Shown here in pieces: positions 44,552 through 53,152 of a stretch of DNA of 64,000 bases. The notes below the pieces were generated by a model. It searched no databases. It saw nothing but the letters and a program-made list of their open reading frames with translations, and was not told where the DNA came from. Source of the DNA: a gamma proteobacterium HTCC5015 (GTDB lineage Bacteria > Pseudomonadota > Gammaproteobacteria > HTCC5015); contig DS990608.1 in the NCBI GenBank assembly GCA_000155715.1, positions 2,680 to 66,679 of the forward strand. The letters run 5' to 3'. Positions within the stretch are counted from its first letter, which is position 1; every line of letters begins with the position of its first letter. Both the position numbers and the translations under genes were made by a program.

Positions 44552-45547
44552 ATGAAAAAGAGAGACAAACGACACGACGTTAGCAACGGCGTTGATGTAA
44601 CGCGTTATGAATCGGTGCGAGACGAGGTTTTGTCTCTGTTTTCTCACCTCTATCCAGGATACGACAATGAGCCTCTCAGCGAGGCTCTCAAGCAGAGCTT
44701 TGCGGATTTTGATCGCCTCTTTCGCGGCCATTTTCCCGACTTTCACTTCTGTGACACGCCCTACCACGATATTCAACACACACTAGATATGTCGCTGGCC
44801 ATGGCTCGCTTGATTTACGGCCACGACCGAAACGCTAAGCCCAGTGAACAGCTCGGCGCCTATCGAGCCACTGTTGGCGTCATCTCCGCCCTCTTTCACG
44901 ACTCTGGCTACATTCGCCACCACAGCGACAAGCAGTATCGCAATGGTGCCGAGTGCACCAAAATCCATGTCAGCCGCAGCGCGAATTTTCTAGCCAAGTA
45001 CTTACCGACTATCGGCTTGGAAGACGCCGTTTTCACCACCAATAAAATCGTTCATTTTACCGGCTACGAAGTGTCCGTGGATCGCCTGCAACTCGAGGAC
45101 AAACGGTTTCAGCTCATCGGATACATGCTGGGCAGCGCCGATTTGATGGCGCAAATGTCCGACCGCTGCTATCTAGAAAAATGCCGCGATCGGCTCTATC
45201 CCGAGTTTGTGCTCGGGGGTATCGACCGTATCGACCGCGCCGACGGCAGTGTTCACCGCATTTACACCTCGCCAACCAATTTATTGACGCAGACGCCCGA
45301 TTTCTACCAAAAGAGCGTTTTCCCGCGTTTAGAGCATATTTTTGAAGGCGTTTACGCCTATGCCCTCGATTATTTTGGTACCAAGAACTACTACATGGAT
45401 GAAATTGAATTAAATATCGAGTACTTGCAGAAAGTCCTACGAGCCAACGACTTTTCACTGCTGCGGAGAGAGCCGCTGCCCAATTTGGCAACCACTAAAG
45501 CTGCCGAGTCCTTTCAATCCGTACTCGAAGAAAAACTGAGTGATTAA
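44552..45547 (+). CDS. HD-domain protein, possible cyclic-nucleotide phosphodiesterase
   Basis: A 331-residue cytoplasmic protein 21 bp downstream of the adenylate cyclase. The motif order matches HD/PDEase-type metal sites: YHDIQHTLDM with H72 and H76, ALFHDSGY with H116-D117, and a late aspartate in GSADLMAQMSDRCYLEK. YHD-x2-H-x2-D is reminiscent of class I cAMP phosphodiesterases (YHN-x2-HA-x-D). The co-transcribed cyclase suggests it degrades cAMP, but this is inferred from sequence pattern and context. Some other phosphohydrolase activity is possible. Confidence 0.75.
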   Translation: MKKRDKRHDVSNGVDVTRYESVRDEVLSLFSHLYPGYDNEPLSEALKQSFADFDRLFRGHFPDFHFCDTPYHDIQHTLDMSLAMARLIYGHDRNAKPSEQLGAYRATVGVISALFHDSGYIRHHSDKQYRNGAECTKIHVSRSANFLAKYLPTIGLEDAVFTTNKIVHFTGYEVSVDRLQLEDKRFQLIGYMLGSADLMAQMSDRCYLEKCRDRLYPEFVLGGIDRIDRADGSVHRIYTSPTNLLTQTPDFYQKSVFPRLEHIFEGVYAYALDYFGTKNYYMDEIELNIEYLQKVLRANDFSLLRREPLPNLATTKAAESFQSVLEEKLSD

Positions 45548-45572
45548 CCACGCACCCCATTTAACTGTCACA

Positions 45573-45682
45573 CCGTCATCTCGAACTTGATTTGCAGGGA
45601 ATGTCGATAAAGTGCGGGATCGGAAGCTTCAGGATCGCTCCAAAAATCTTCCCGATGGAGATTCCCGATCAAATCTGGAATG
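45573..45682. repeat. Decayed REP-like palindromic intergenic sequence
   Basis: The gap between the HD gene and the sdhE terminator begins CGTCATCTCGAACTTGATTT and ends GATCAAATCTGGAATGA. With inner GGGAATGT and GAGATTCCCG this forms an imperfect palindrome of about 110 bp. It resembles the widespread GTCATTCCCG-type intergenic REP sequences. Only this copy was noticed in the window. Confidence 0.4.
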
Positions 45683-45716
45683 AAAAAAGGCCTTATAAGC
45701 TGGAGCGAGCTAGGCC
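45683..45716 (-). terminator. Rho-independent terminator of the sdh operon, after sdhE
   Basis: Minus-strand hairpin GGCC-T-AGCT-loop-AGCT-TATAA-GGCC followed by six Ts, 15 bp beyond the sdhE stop. Confidence 0.7.
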
Positions 45717-45730
45717 CGATTGATGCCTTT

Positions 45731-45997
45731 TCAAGAGTAATTTTTCGCGGGCGACTGGCGAATTTTCTCAATCACTTCTGCAATGCTCGCCTCTTCCGCT
45801 TGCTCTTGACCGTTTAGCAGTCGAAACAGAAGGGGCTCCTCATAGTCGTTGAGCAGGGTCTCAAAGGCTTGCTGCTCGCTGCTAGAGGCTTCTAAGTAGT
45901 ACAAATCGAGATAACGCAGCATCAACTGATCGAGCTCTTTCATGCCTCGGCGGCATCGCCACTTGAGTTGTGCCACCTTGTTCTCTGTATTAGACAT
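45731..45997 (-). CDS. sdhE: SdhE, FAD assembly factor of succinate dehydrogenase
   Basis: A small five-helix protein of 88 residues that promotes covalent flavin attachment to SdhA. The key motif RRGMKELD is near residue 17, followed by LMLRYLDLYY and DYEEPLLFRLL. The ATG at 45997 matches the family start; upstream codons in the same frame lie in the terminator region after sdhB and are not coding. It is the last gene of the sdh cluster, separated from sdhB by a terminator hairpin, so it may depend on read-through or its own promoter. Confidence 0.93.
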   Translation of the reverse strand: MSNTENKVAQLKWRCRRGMKELDQLMLRYLDLYYLEASSSEQQAFETLLNDYEEPLLFRLLNGQEQAEEASIAEVIEKIRQSPAKNYS

Positions 45998-46037
45998 TAC
46001 TTTATATTCTCTTTTTATCTTGTTGATATTTAATACA

Positions 46038-46060
46038 AAAAAGCCTCCCATTGGGAGGCC
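46038..46060 (-). terminator. Rho-independent terminator between sdhB and sdhE
   Basis: Minus-strand stem GCCTCCC/GGGAGGC with a 3-nt loop and six Ts, 25 bp after the sdhB stop. Confidence 0.8.
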
Positions 46061-46084
46061 TTTAAGTGGCTTTTTACGCACCGA

Positions 46085-46864
46085 TTAGTATTTGCGCTCC
46101 ATCAACATTTTCTTGATTTCAGCAATGGCCCGCGCGGGGTTCAAACCTTTGGGACAAGTTTTTGCGCAGTTCATAATCGTGTGGCAGCGATACAGCTTGA
46201 AGGGATCTTCCAAGGCATCGAGACGCTCACCCGTGGCTTCGTCGCGGCTGTCGATAATCCAGCGGTAGGCTTGCATCAAAACAGCGGGGCCGAGGTAGCG
46301 GTCGCCATTCCACCAGTAGCTGGGGCAACTGGTTGAACAACAAGCACACAAAATACACTCGTAAAGGCCGTCGAGTTGAGCGCGATCGGCCTCTGTCTGC
46401 AAACGCTCGCGAGTGGGCGCCTGAGACTTCGTTTTCAAGAAGGGGTCCACCGAACGCAGCTGAGCGTAGAAGTTGGTGAGGTCGGGCACCAAGTCCTTCA
46501 CGACGGGCATATGGGGCAAGGGGTAGATTTTGACCGTACCTTTGACATCCTCGATGGCCTTGGTGCAGGCCAGCGTGTTTGTGCCATCGATATTCATGGC
46601 GCAAGAGCCACAGATGCCCTCGCGGCACGAACGGCGCAAAGTCAGCGTTGGATCCATTTCGTTTTTGATCTTCAGTAATGCATCCAAGACCATCGGACCA
46701 CAGGTGTCGAGATCGACTTCGTAGGTATCCGTGCGCGGATTTTTTCCGCTGTCGGGATCGAAACGATAGATCTCAAATTTTTTCGTGTTTTTGGCGCCCT
46801 CAGGGGCTTTCCAGACCTTGCCCTTGGTCATAATTGAATTGGCGGGCAATTTAAATTGTGCCAT
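46085..46864 (-). CDS. sdhB: Succinate dehydrogenase iron-sulfur subunit
   Basis: The electron-transfer subunit of Complex II, 259 residues. The [2Fe-2S] motif [20 protein letters not shown] is near residue 85. Ferredoxin-type clusters are carried by [18 protein letters not shown] and [20 protein letters not shown]. It is longer than E. coli SdhB (238) because of an N-terminal extension before [10 protein letters not shown]. It lies 19 bp after sdhA in the sdhC-D-A-B operon. Confidence 0.97.
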   Translation of the reverse strand: MAQFKLPANSIMTKGKVWKAPEGAKNTKKFEIYRFDPDSGKNPRTDTYEVDLDTCGPMVLDALLKIKNEMDPTLTLRRSCREGICGSCAMNIDGTNTLACTKAIEDVKGTVKIYPLPHMPVVKDLVPDLTNFYAQLRSVDPFLKTKSQAPTRERLQTEADRAQLDGLYECILCACCSTSCPSYWWNGDRYLGPAVLMQAYRWIIDSRDEATGERLDALEDPFKLYRCHTIMNCAKTCPKGLNPARAIAEIKKMLMERKY

Positions 46865-46883
46865 GTCTTATCTCCTCCGCCTC

Positions 46884-48671
46884 TTAATAAACGCGCTTCT
46901 TAGGCGGAATAACGTCACACTCATCGGTCAGTGTGTACATGTGAACGGGACGATACTCGAACTCAACGTTCCACTGATCGTCGATAACCGCATAGGTGTG
47001 CTTGTGCCACTCTTCGTCGAGGCGATCGGGATAGTCCTCGTGGGCGTGGGCCCCGCGGCTTTCTTTGCGGTTGTACGCACCTTTGATCGTCAGCATGGCC
47101 TGGCTCATTAAGTTGTCCAGCTCCAGAGTTTCGATCAAGTCGGTATTCCAGATAAGCGAGCGATCGGTCACTTTGATATCCGCCAAATCTTGGGCGATGG
47201 CATCAATTTTTTCGATGCCCTCTTTGAGGCTCTCGTCGGTTCTGAATACCGCTGCGTGCGTTTGCATGGTTTTCTGCATGTTCAAACGCACATCGGCAGT
47301 GGGCTTGCTGCCGTCCGCCGTGCGGAAGCTTTCAAGGCGGTTTAGACACTTGTCGACGGGCTCGGAAGTCAGCGATTTGTGCGTTTCGCCAGCCGTCACA
47401 ACTTCGGCTGCGCGATTCGCCGCAGCGCGGCCAAACACCACCAAGTCGAGCAATGAGTTAGAACCCAAGCGATTGGCGCCGTGTACGGACACACAGGCTG
47501 CCTCGCCAATGGCCATTAGCCCGGGGACTACCGCGTCGGGATCGCCGTCTTTAATCGTCACTACCTCACCGTGATAGTTGGTGGGAATACCACCCATGTT
47601 GTAGTGAACGGTTGGGATCACGGGGATGGGCTCTTTGGCAACATCGACACCGGCAAAGATGCGCGCGCTCTCGGCGATACCAGGCAGGCGTTGATTGATG
47701 ACCTCGGGGCCGAGGTGCATCAAGTTCAAGTAGATGTGATCTTTCTCATCGCCAACACCATTGCCATCGCGAATCTCCATGGTCATAGAGCGGCTCACCA
47801 CATCACGCGATGCGAGGTCTTTGGCATTGGGCGCATAGCGCTCCATAAAGCGCTCGCCCTTGCTGTTCGTGAGGTAGCCGCCCTCGCCTCGCACGCCTTC
47901 GGTAATCAGACAGCCTGCGCCATAGATGCCAGTGGGGTGAAACTGTACAAACTCCATGTCCTGCATGCCGAGACCGGCGCGCACGACCATGCCGCCACCG
48001 TCGCCCGTGCAGGTGTGCGCGGATGTGGCGGAGAAGTAGGCGCGGCCGTAGCCACCAGTGGCCAGCACCACCATGTGGGCGCGGAATACGTGGATTTTGC
48101 CCGTCGCCATCTCCAGAGCAATCACGCCCTTACAGGCGCCCTCGTCGTCCATAATCAGGTCGAGCGCAAAGAACTCGACAAAGAATTCGGCATCGTGACG
48201 CAGAGACTGCGAGTACAGCGTGTGCAAAATCGCGTGGCCTGTGCGGTCAGCCGCAGCACAAGTGCGCTGAGCCGTGCCCTCGCCAAAGTTGGTGGTCATG
48301 CCGCCGAAGGGACGCTGATAGATCTTGCCCGCCTCTGTGCGCGAGAAAGGCACACCGTAGTGCTCTAGCTCGATAATCGCGGGAATGGCCTCGCGACACA
48401 TATATTCAATGGCGTCTTGGTCACCCAGCCAGTCGGAGCCTTTGACCGTGTCGTACATGTGCCAGCGCCAATCATCTTGCCCCATATTGCCAAGGGCCGC
48501 TGAAATACCCCCTTGAGCGGCCACCGTGTGGCTGCGCGTGGGAAACACTTTGGTGATACAGGCCGTGTTGAGACCTTTTTGAGCCATGCCAAATGTGGCG
48601 CGCAAACCCGCGCCGCCGGCACCGACAACGACCACATCGTACTCGTGGTTGACGATTTCGTAGTTATGCAT
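46884..48671 (-). CDS. sdhA: Succinate dehydrogenase flavoprotein subunit
   Basis: Oxidises succinate to fumarate; 595 residues. FAD-binding [13 protein letters not shown] is near residue 15. The covalent-flavin histidine is in [15 protein letters not shown]. Active-site regions are [30 protein letters not shown] and the catalytic arginine loop [20 protein letters not shown]. The ATG at 48671 with AAGGAG 11 nt upstream is preferred over an in-frame GTG 12 nt earlier that overlaps the ribosome site. sdhD ends 15 bp upstream. Confidence 0.97.
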   Translation of the reverse strand: MHNYEIVNHEYDVVVVGAGGAGLRATFGMAQKGLNTACITKVFPTRSHTVAAQGGISAALGNMGQDDWRWHMYDTVKGSDWLGDQDAIEYMCREAIPAIIELEHYGVPFSRTEAGKIYQRPFGGMTTNFGEGTAQRTCAAADRTGHAILHTLYSQSLRHDAEFFVEFFALDLIMDDEGACKGVIALEMATGKIHVFRAHMVVLATGGYGRAYFSATSAHTCTGDGGGMVVRAGLGMQDMEFVQFHPTGIYGAGCLITEGVRGEGGYLTNSKGERFMERYAPNAKDLASRDVVSRSMTMEIRDGNGVGDEKDHIYLNLMHLGPEVINQRLPGIAESARIFAGVDVAKEPIPVIPTVHYNMGGIPTNYHGEVVTIKDGDPDAVVPGLMAIGEAACVSVHGANRLGSNSLLDLVVFGRAAANRAAEVVTAGETHKSLTSEPVDKCLNRLESFRTADGSKPTADVRLNMQKTMQTHAAVFRTDESLKEGIEKIDAIAQDLADIKVTDRSLIWNTDLIETLELDNLMSQAMLTIKGAYNRKESRGAHAHEDYPDRLDEEWHKHTYAVIDDQWNVEFEYRPVHMYTLTDECDVIPPKKRVY

Positions 48672-48686
48672 CTTCTCAGTCACTCC

Positions 48687-49067
48687 TTAGGCGGCCACAG
48701 CCAATTTCAAAATGGCCAAAATACTGACCACCGCCAAGGCAAAATTGGCAAAATTAATCAAAATCTGAACCGTGAGGCGCAGCCAATGTGGGCGTAGGTA
48801 ATCTTCTAGCACCACCTGCATGCCTAGTGAGCTGTGATAAAACACAGACACGGTTAAGCAAATCAGCAGCGTGGCGTTCAAGGGGTTGGCGATAAAGTCG
48901 CGCACACTCGCTAAGTCTGCACCACCTAGACAGGCGATGGAGAATGTTAGCCACAGCATCAAGGGCACCAGTGCGATACCGGTGAGGCGCTGAATCATAA
49001 AATGGTGCGTGCCGTCTTTGGCCGAACCGAGGCCATAGGCCTTACTCAATGGGGAACGAAAGCTCAT
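48687..49067 (-). CDS. sdhD: Succinate dehydrogenase membrane anchor SdhD
   Basis: A three-helix membrane subunit of 126 residues that binds haem b and quinone. HHFMIQRLTGIALVPLMLWL opens helix I. The haem-ligand region YHSSLGMQVVLEDYL is in helix II, and helix III is FANFALAVVSILAILKLAV. It sits between sdhC (10 bp) and sdhA (15 bp). Confidence 0.94.
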   Translation of the reverse strand: MSFRSPLSKAYGLGSAKDGTHHFMIQRLTGIALVPLMLWLTFSIACLGGADLASVRDFIANPLNATLLICLTVSVFYHSSLGMQVVLEDYLRPHWLRLTVQILINFANFALAVVSILAILKLAVAA

Positions 49068-49077
49068 AGTGTGTCTC

Positions 49078-49458
49078 CTACGCGAGTGCCAGTGCCCAGG
49101 CTGCCGCCGTGAGCAAAAGAGCCGCCACTACGCTAATCGCGCCACTGCGGTCGGCAGACTTCAATTCGAAACCGTGGCCGGCATCCCAGAAAAGATGGCG
49201 AATGCCGTTGCACAGGTGGTAATTCAAGCTCAATGTGATTAAAAACAAAACCACTTGGCCATACCACGCGCTGAGGTGCTGCTGCAGGCAGTCATAAGCT
49301 TCGCCACCGCTCACGGCCGTCAATAAGACAACGGGCAGCAGCAAAATAGCGATGGAAAGGGCCACACCGGTAGCTCGGTGCAAGATGGAGAGCCAAGCCA
49401 ACATCGGCAGGCGGTAAACCTGCAAGTGTGGCGACAATGGACGATTATCGTTGGACAC
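49078..49458 (-). CDS. sdhC: Succinate dehydrogenase cytochrome b556 subunit
   Basis: A three-helix anchor subunit of 126 residues. RPLSPHLQVYRLPMLAWLSI and LHRATGVALSIAIL give the quinone-site serine and arginine region. HLCNGIRHLFWDAGHGFEL carries the haem histidine. Helix III is SVVAALLLTAAAWALALA. It follows the DUF1674 gene by 26 bp and is the first structural gene of the operon. Confidence 0.95.
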   Translation of the reverse strand: MSNDNRPLSPHLQVYRLPMLAWLSILHRATGVALSIAILLLPVVLLTAVSGGEAYDCLQQHLSAWYGQVVLFLITLSLNYHLCNGIRHLFWDAGHGFELKSADRSGAISVVAALLLTAAAWALALA

Positions 49459-49484
49459 GGATTCAGTACCTTCGGCTGGTTACT

Positions 49485-49706
49485 TTAGAAATCAATGCAG
49501 CGACCGGCCTTTTCCCAGTCACCGTAGCGAGTCGGTTCTAAGCCCTTGGGGCCACCGTGCTCGCTGACTTGATCTTTAGGGCCCTCGGCCCCACAGTCTG
49601 CGCTGTTATCTTTTGTTTGAGCAGTGAACTCATTGGAAGAGCTTGAACCGCCACCTGCACCTTCGTTGGTACCTTCTAGTGACTTATCTGCGTCATCGTT
49701 CGACAT
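49485..49706 (-). CDS. DUF1674 protein, SdhAF4-type succinate dehydrogenase assembly factor
   Basis: A small 73-residue protein with a disordered Ser/Gly/Asn-rich N-terminus. Its C-terminal signature is HGGPKGLEPTRYGDWEKAGR followed by CIDF. That is the DUF1674/SDHAF4 motif; the eukaryotic homolog SDHAF4 (Sdh8) chaperones flavinated SDHA before joining SDHB. The ATG at 49706 has GAGGAGAG just upstream. As first gene of the sdh operon it strongly suggests the same role. SdhE, the other flavoprotein factor, closes the cluster. Confidence 0.87.
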   Translation of the reverse strand: MSNDDADKSLEGTNEGAGGGSSSSNEFTAQTKDNSADCGAEGPKDQVSEHGGPKGLEPTRYGDWEKAGRCIDF

Positions 49707-49854
49707 CAATCTCTCCTCAGCGCGGTGGCGAGATTTTACGCCAGACAAGGCTTCGTTTCAAAGTGTTAAGTTAATCCAATGATAGCGCACCTTCCCTTGT
49801 TAGAATTGGCGTTAGAATGATTCCTATTCCCCTTTTAACCACTGTGAGGTTTTC

Positions 49855-50856
49855 ATGAACAGTGCTTGGACAGAATTCACACAAAATCGATCACTCGCGC
49901 CACTCGACGTTTCAACGCTGAGTAACACAGCGATTTTAGCGCCCTGTGGCGACGATGCCATCCTCAAAGTCAGTGGCAGCGATGCAACGGAGTTTTTGCA
50001 CGGGCAGCTCAGCAGCGATGTCAAAAACCTCCAGGTGGGCAGCAGCCAACTCAGTAGTTACTCATCACCTAAGGGCATGGTCTATAGCCACTGCCGACTA
50101 TACAAGCTGAGTAACGATGAGTGCTTGTTGCGACTCCCCCGCTCCTTAACGGTCAGTGTCGGCAAACGCCTCAAGATGTTTGTATTGCGCGCACAGGTAG
50201 AGATCACCGTTGATGAAAGTGTGGGCGTCTTGTTACTAGCGGGAAGCGAAGCCAGTGCATTGACACCATTGTGTGATGATTTGCCAGACACGCCTGATCA
50301 CTTTTCGCAAAGCGAACATTCCATTGCGCTTAAACTGCCTGACATCCAAAGGGAAAACGGCTCACTGCCCTATTACGAAGTCGTGCTGAGCAATGAACAT
50401 CTCAGTACAGCTTGGAAAACACTCACTCAAACGCACCTTGCGTGCGACCCCAGTACCGCGGATTTATTGCGCATTCTCTCGGGTGAGCCACACTTAAGTC
50501 CGAGCACCACCGAGCAGTTTGTTGCGCAAAATCTCAACTTACACTTGAATGGCGGCATCAGTTTTAAAAAGGGTTGTTACCCAGGCCAAGAATATATTGC
50601 CAAAACGCAATATCGTGGCCGATTGCGCAGCCAACTCTTTCGACTCACGGGAGAGACTGAACTCGAGCCTGGCGCCGCACTGTATTCAAACCCAGATTCA
50701 AACACAGAGATCGGCACAGTCCTCAAATCCGCCTGGGATGGTCAGAGCTATCAAACGACGGCCGTGTTGCGACTGAAAGCCACTGAATCGGGAACAGTCT
50801 ATACAGGTGATAACAGTGAATGCGCCGTTCACACACCAACGTATAGCGGGCAGTGA
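49855..50856 (+). CDS. ygfZ: YgfZ, folate-binding iron-sulfur maintenance protein
   Basis: A 333-residue GcvT-like protein that needs tetrahydrofolate and supports Fe-S enzymes such as MiaB. ALLKVSG-type opening (ILKVSGSDATEFLHGQLSSD) is followed by SSPKGMVYSHCRLYKLSNDE. The diagnostic motif KGCYPGQEYIAKTQYRGRLR at about residue 240 carries the essential cysteine. It is divergent from the sdh operon, which encodes Fe-S and flavin proteins. ygfZ next to sdhE is also found in enterobacteria. Confidence 0.94.
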   Translation: MNSAWTEFTQNRSLAPLDVSTLSNTAILAPCGDDAILKVSGSDATEFLHGQLSSDVKNLQVGSSQLSSYSSPKGMVYSHCRLYKLSNDECLLRLPRSLTVSVGKRLKMFVLRAQVEITVDESVGVLLLAGSEASALTPLCDDLPDTPDHFSQSEHSIALKLPDIQRENGSLPYYEVVLSNEHLSTAWKTLTQTHLACDPSTADLLRILSGEPHLSPSTTEQFVAQNLNLHLNGGISFKKGCYPGQEYIAKTQYRGRLRSQLFRLTGETELEPGAALYSNPDSNTEIGTVLKSAWDGQSYQTTAVLRLKATESGTVYTGDNSECAVHTPTYSGQ

Positions 50857-50939
50857 ACGCGATCCGTTCGTCATTGTTAATCAGAGTCAAGCTCTGCTAG
50901 CCTTGAGAGGATTTCAGAAGCTTTCACTGGGAGATACTG

Positions 50940-52043
50940 ATGAAAATTAAAATGAAACTGCTCGGTTTGGGAACACTCACAGCCGCGGCGTTATTACCAC
51001 TACAAGTCCACGCCTCCCCCTCACTCGCAGGCGGTGTTTGGTTTAATTACGGTTACGATGATCGCGAAGTTAAAGACAACGAAGACTTGGGTGATATCGG
51101 CGGCGAAGCGCTGATTCTCTATGCCGACCACCAAGTGGAAGATAAGCCCTGGAGCGTATCCGCTGAGTTCCGTATGGGTCCTGGCAGCTTCACCGACCCG
51201 GCCAACAATTCAACCGGCGATCAAACGGTTTTACACAAGGGCTGGATCGGCTACCAATTCGATGAGCAATCCAGTTTAAAAATCGGTAAAAGCCAAGTGC
51301 CCTTCGGCTGGAAAACGGTCAACTTCTGGCCCGGCGACCATCTATTAGGCGGCTACGCCGATCAAATGGATGTGGGCTTTAAATACAGCCGCACGGGCGA
51401 CGGCGTAAGCTATGACTTTGCCTATTATCACGCCGATGACTGGGGCGCGACCAGCACCGACACCGTGGACGATAACGGCCACTGGGGTTCTTCTGCCACC
51501 TATCGCAAAGTACAAACCGTGGTGGGCAATGTCGACTGGCACCTGAGCGACGCTACTACCCTCGGCCTATCTGTTCAGTCAGGTGGTTTACAAGATCTAA
51601 CGGGTGGTACGGCCAATCAGGAGATCAGCGGCGATCACCAAGCCTTTAATCTTCACTATTACGGTGATTTCGGCAATGTCTACACCAAAGCACAGTTTCT
51701 AAGTACCGAGCGCACTGATTTACCAGCCGCTGGCACACAGGCAGACCCTTTAGCACTAACTGAAAGTGAAACTACGCGCGCGGCTCTGCTGGTCGGCTAC
51801 AAGGCCAACGACTGGAACTATTACTTAGAAGTCGTACAAGCAGAAGAAACCAACACAAAAGTTGATGCCACGGCTTATGTTCCCGGTGCCCGCTACAGCT
51901 ACGGCCCCGGCTGGATCTACTTGGAGTACTTAAGCCAAGATGGTTATATAGGTAGAGACGGAGAAGTGATCGACACCGATCCAAACGACGGTTCTAAATA
52001 CACATTCGACGCCTTCTATGCATCGATCGATTACTACTTCTAA
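50940..52043 (+). CDS. Outer-membrane beta-barrel porin-like protein
   Basis: A 367-residue exported protein. A signal peptide (LLGLGTLTAAALLPLQVHAS) is followed by alternating amphipathic strands rich in Y, G and D, and an aromatic C-terminus (YASIDYYF) typical of outer-membrane barrels. KIGKSQVPFGWKTVNFWPGD and QMDVGFKYSRTGDGVSYDFA resemble phosphate-selective porin or OprO/P-like proteins. Substrate is not inferable. It is monocistronic, with a terminator 20 bp after the stop. Confidence 0.82.
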   Translation: MKIKMKLLGLGTLTAAALLPLQVHASPSLAGGVWFNYGYDDREVKDNEDLGDIGGEALILYADHQVEDKPWSVSAEFRMGPGSFTDPANNSTGDQTVLHKGWIGYQFDEQSSLKIGKSQVPFGWKTVNFWPGDHLLGGYADQMDVGFKYSRTGDGVSYDFAYYHADDWGATSTDTVDDNGHWGSSATYRKVQTVVGNVDWHLSDATTLGLSVQSGGLQDLTGGTANQEISGDHQAFNLHYYGDFGNVYTKAQFLSTERTDLPAAGTQADPLALTESETTRAALLVGYKANDWNYYLEVVQAEETNTKVDATAYVPGARYSYGPGWIYLEYLSQDGYIGRDGEVIDTDPNDGSKYTFDAFYASIDYYF

Positions 52044-52062
52044 TTGATGCTTTAAAGCCAAG

Positions 52063-52092
52063 AAAAAGCCGAGGGTTTCCTCGGCTTTTTTT
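52063..52092. terminator. Bidirectional rho-independent terminator after the porin gene
   Basis: AAAAAGCCGAG/CTCGGCTTTTT stem with a short loop and A/T tracts on both sides. Confidence 0.85.
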
Positions 52093-52154
52093 GTTTATCA
52101 ACACTTCCCTCTTTTCCAAGCAGCCCCAAGCTCCCGATACTTAAAGTCGCCCTA

Positions 52155-52418
52155 GGGCCTGTTAACACAAATTTGATGGTCACTGTTGTGACTAAAAAAG
52201 CGCCAATCAAGGCGCAAGGAGCGTGGTTTGGTGAATCCAAATGAGCGACGAGCAACGATGAGTGGCGCTTTTTTAGCCACAACCCGAAGGGCTGGAGCTA
52301 TTTTCCGCCCAGCTGCGTTATCCGTTGTTTGTGTAGACGTACTACACGGCACTCCTTCTGCCTTGCTGGGCAGAAAATGGCTTCCAGCAGAGATCATAAA
52401 ATTTGTGTTAACAGGCCC
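52155..52418 (+). mobile_element. MITE-like element, copy 2
   Basis: This 264-bp element occupies most of the gap between the porin terminator and the rnhB stop. It matches copy 3 at every base by eye except one missing A. CTAG or TA is present on the left flank; the right flank reads AAGC, so any target duplication is lost or altered there. It has the same 20-bp terminal inverted repeats and 18-bp internal arms as the other copies. Confidence 0.85.
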
Positions 52419-52470
52419 AAGCACGCCCAAACACGCAGAACTTGTGACGGTTACCCATCTCATTGATTGA

Positions 52471-53079
52471 TTACACGCTAGACAAGCACTTCTTAACCGG
52501 CCCAAAACTGCGCCTGTGATGTTCTGTAGGCCCCAACGCTTTAAGTCGCTCCTGATGCAAAGCAGTGGGGTAGCCCTTGTGACGATCAAAGCCATAATCG
52601 GGATACGCTTCGTGCAAAAGCAGCATATCGCGATCGCGCGCGACCTTGGCCAGAATCGAGGCCGCCCCAATGCAAGCCACGCGGCCATCGCCTTTGACGA
52701 TAGCTTGAGCGGGCATCGACACGTCGGGGCAGCGGTTGCCATCAATCAGGGCTTGTTCGGGGGGATGCTGTAAGCCCTCGATCGCTCGTTTCATCGCAAG
52801 CATGCTGGCGTGAAGAATATTAAGATCGTCGATTTCTTCGACGCTCGCCCGAGCAATGCACCAATCGCTTGCCTCGGCGCAAATTTCTTCATAGAGGGCT
52901 TCTCGCCGCTTTTCTGAGAGCTTCTTGGAATCGTTAAGCCCTGGGATCGGGCGCTTCGGATCGAGAACGACCGCTGCGGCCACGACGCTTCCCGCTAGGG
53001 GCCCCCTACCCGCCTCGTCCGCGCCCGCGATGTTCGGCAGGTGGTCAAACTCAGTAATGGGGGGCAAAGCAACAGCCAC
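52471..53079 (-). CDS. rnhB: Ribonuclease HII
   Basis: Removes ribonucleotides from DNA and RNA-DNA hybrids; about 202 residues. The acidic active site is visible in [20 protein letters not shown] and [20 protein letters not shown], with [14 protein letters not shown] and [13 protein letters not shown] following. The GTG at 53079 has GGGAG 5 nt upstream; another GTG at 53085 is possible. The gene is isolated between two directly repeated MITE copies, away from its usual place after lpxB. Confidence 0.95.
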   Translation of the reverse strand: MAVALPPITEFDHLPNIAGADEAGRGPLAGSVVAAAVVLDPKRPIPGLNDSKKLSEKRREALYEEICAEASDWCIARASVEEIDDLNILHASMLAMKRAIEGLQHPPEQALIDGNRCPDVSMPAQAIVKGDGRVACIGAASILAKVARDRDMLLLHEAYPDYGFDRHKGYPTALHQERLKALGPTEHHRRSFGPVKKCLSSV

Positions 53080-53133
53080 GGGCACTCCCGATAATTAGAA
53101 AAAGTGACGGTATTATGGCACGAAGTGACGGGC

Positions 53134-53139
53134 TATAAT
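53134..53139 (+). promoter_or_regulatory. Candidate -10 box for the gfo-lpxB operon
   Basis: A perfect TATAAT lies between rnhB and MITE copy 3. No good -35 hexamer is seen. Transcription from it would start about 7 bp before the MITE and include it as a leader. Confidence 0.35.
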
Positions 53140-53152
53140 GCGACAAAATCTA

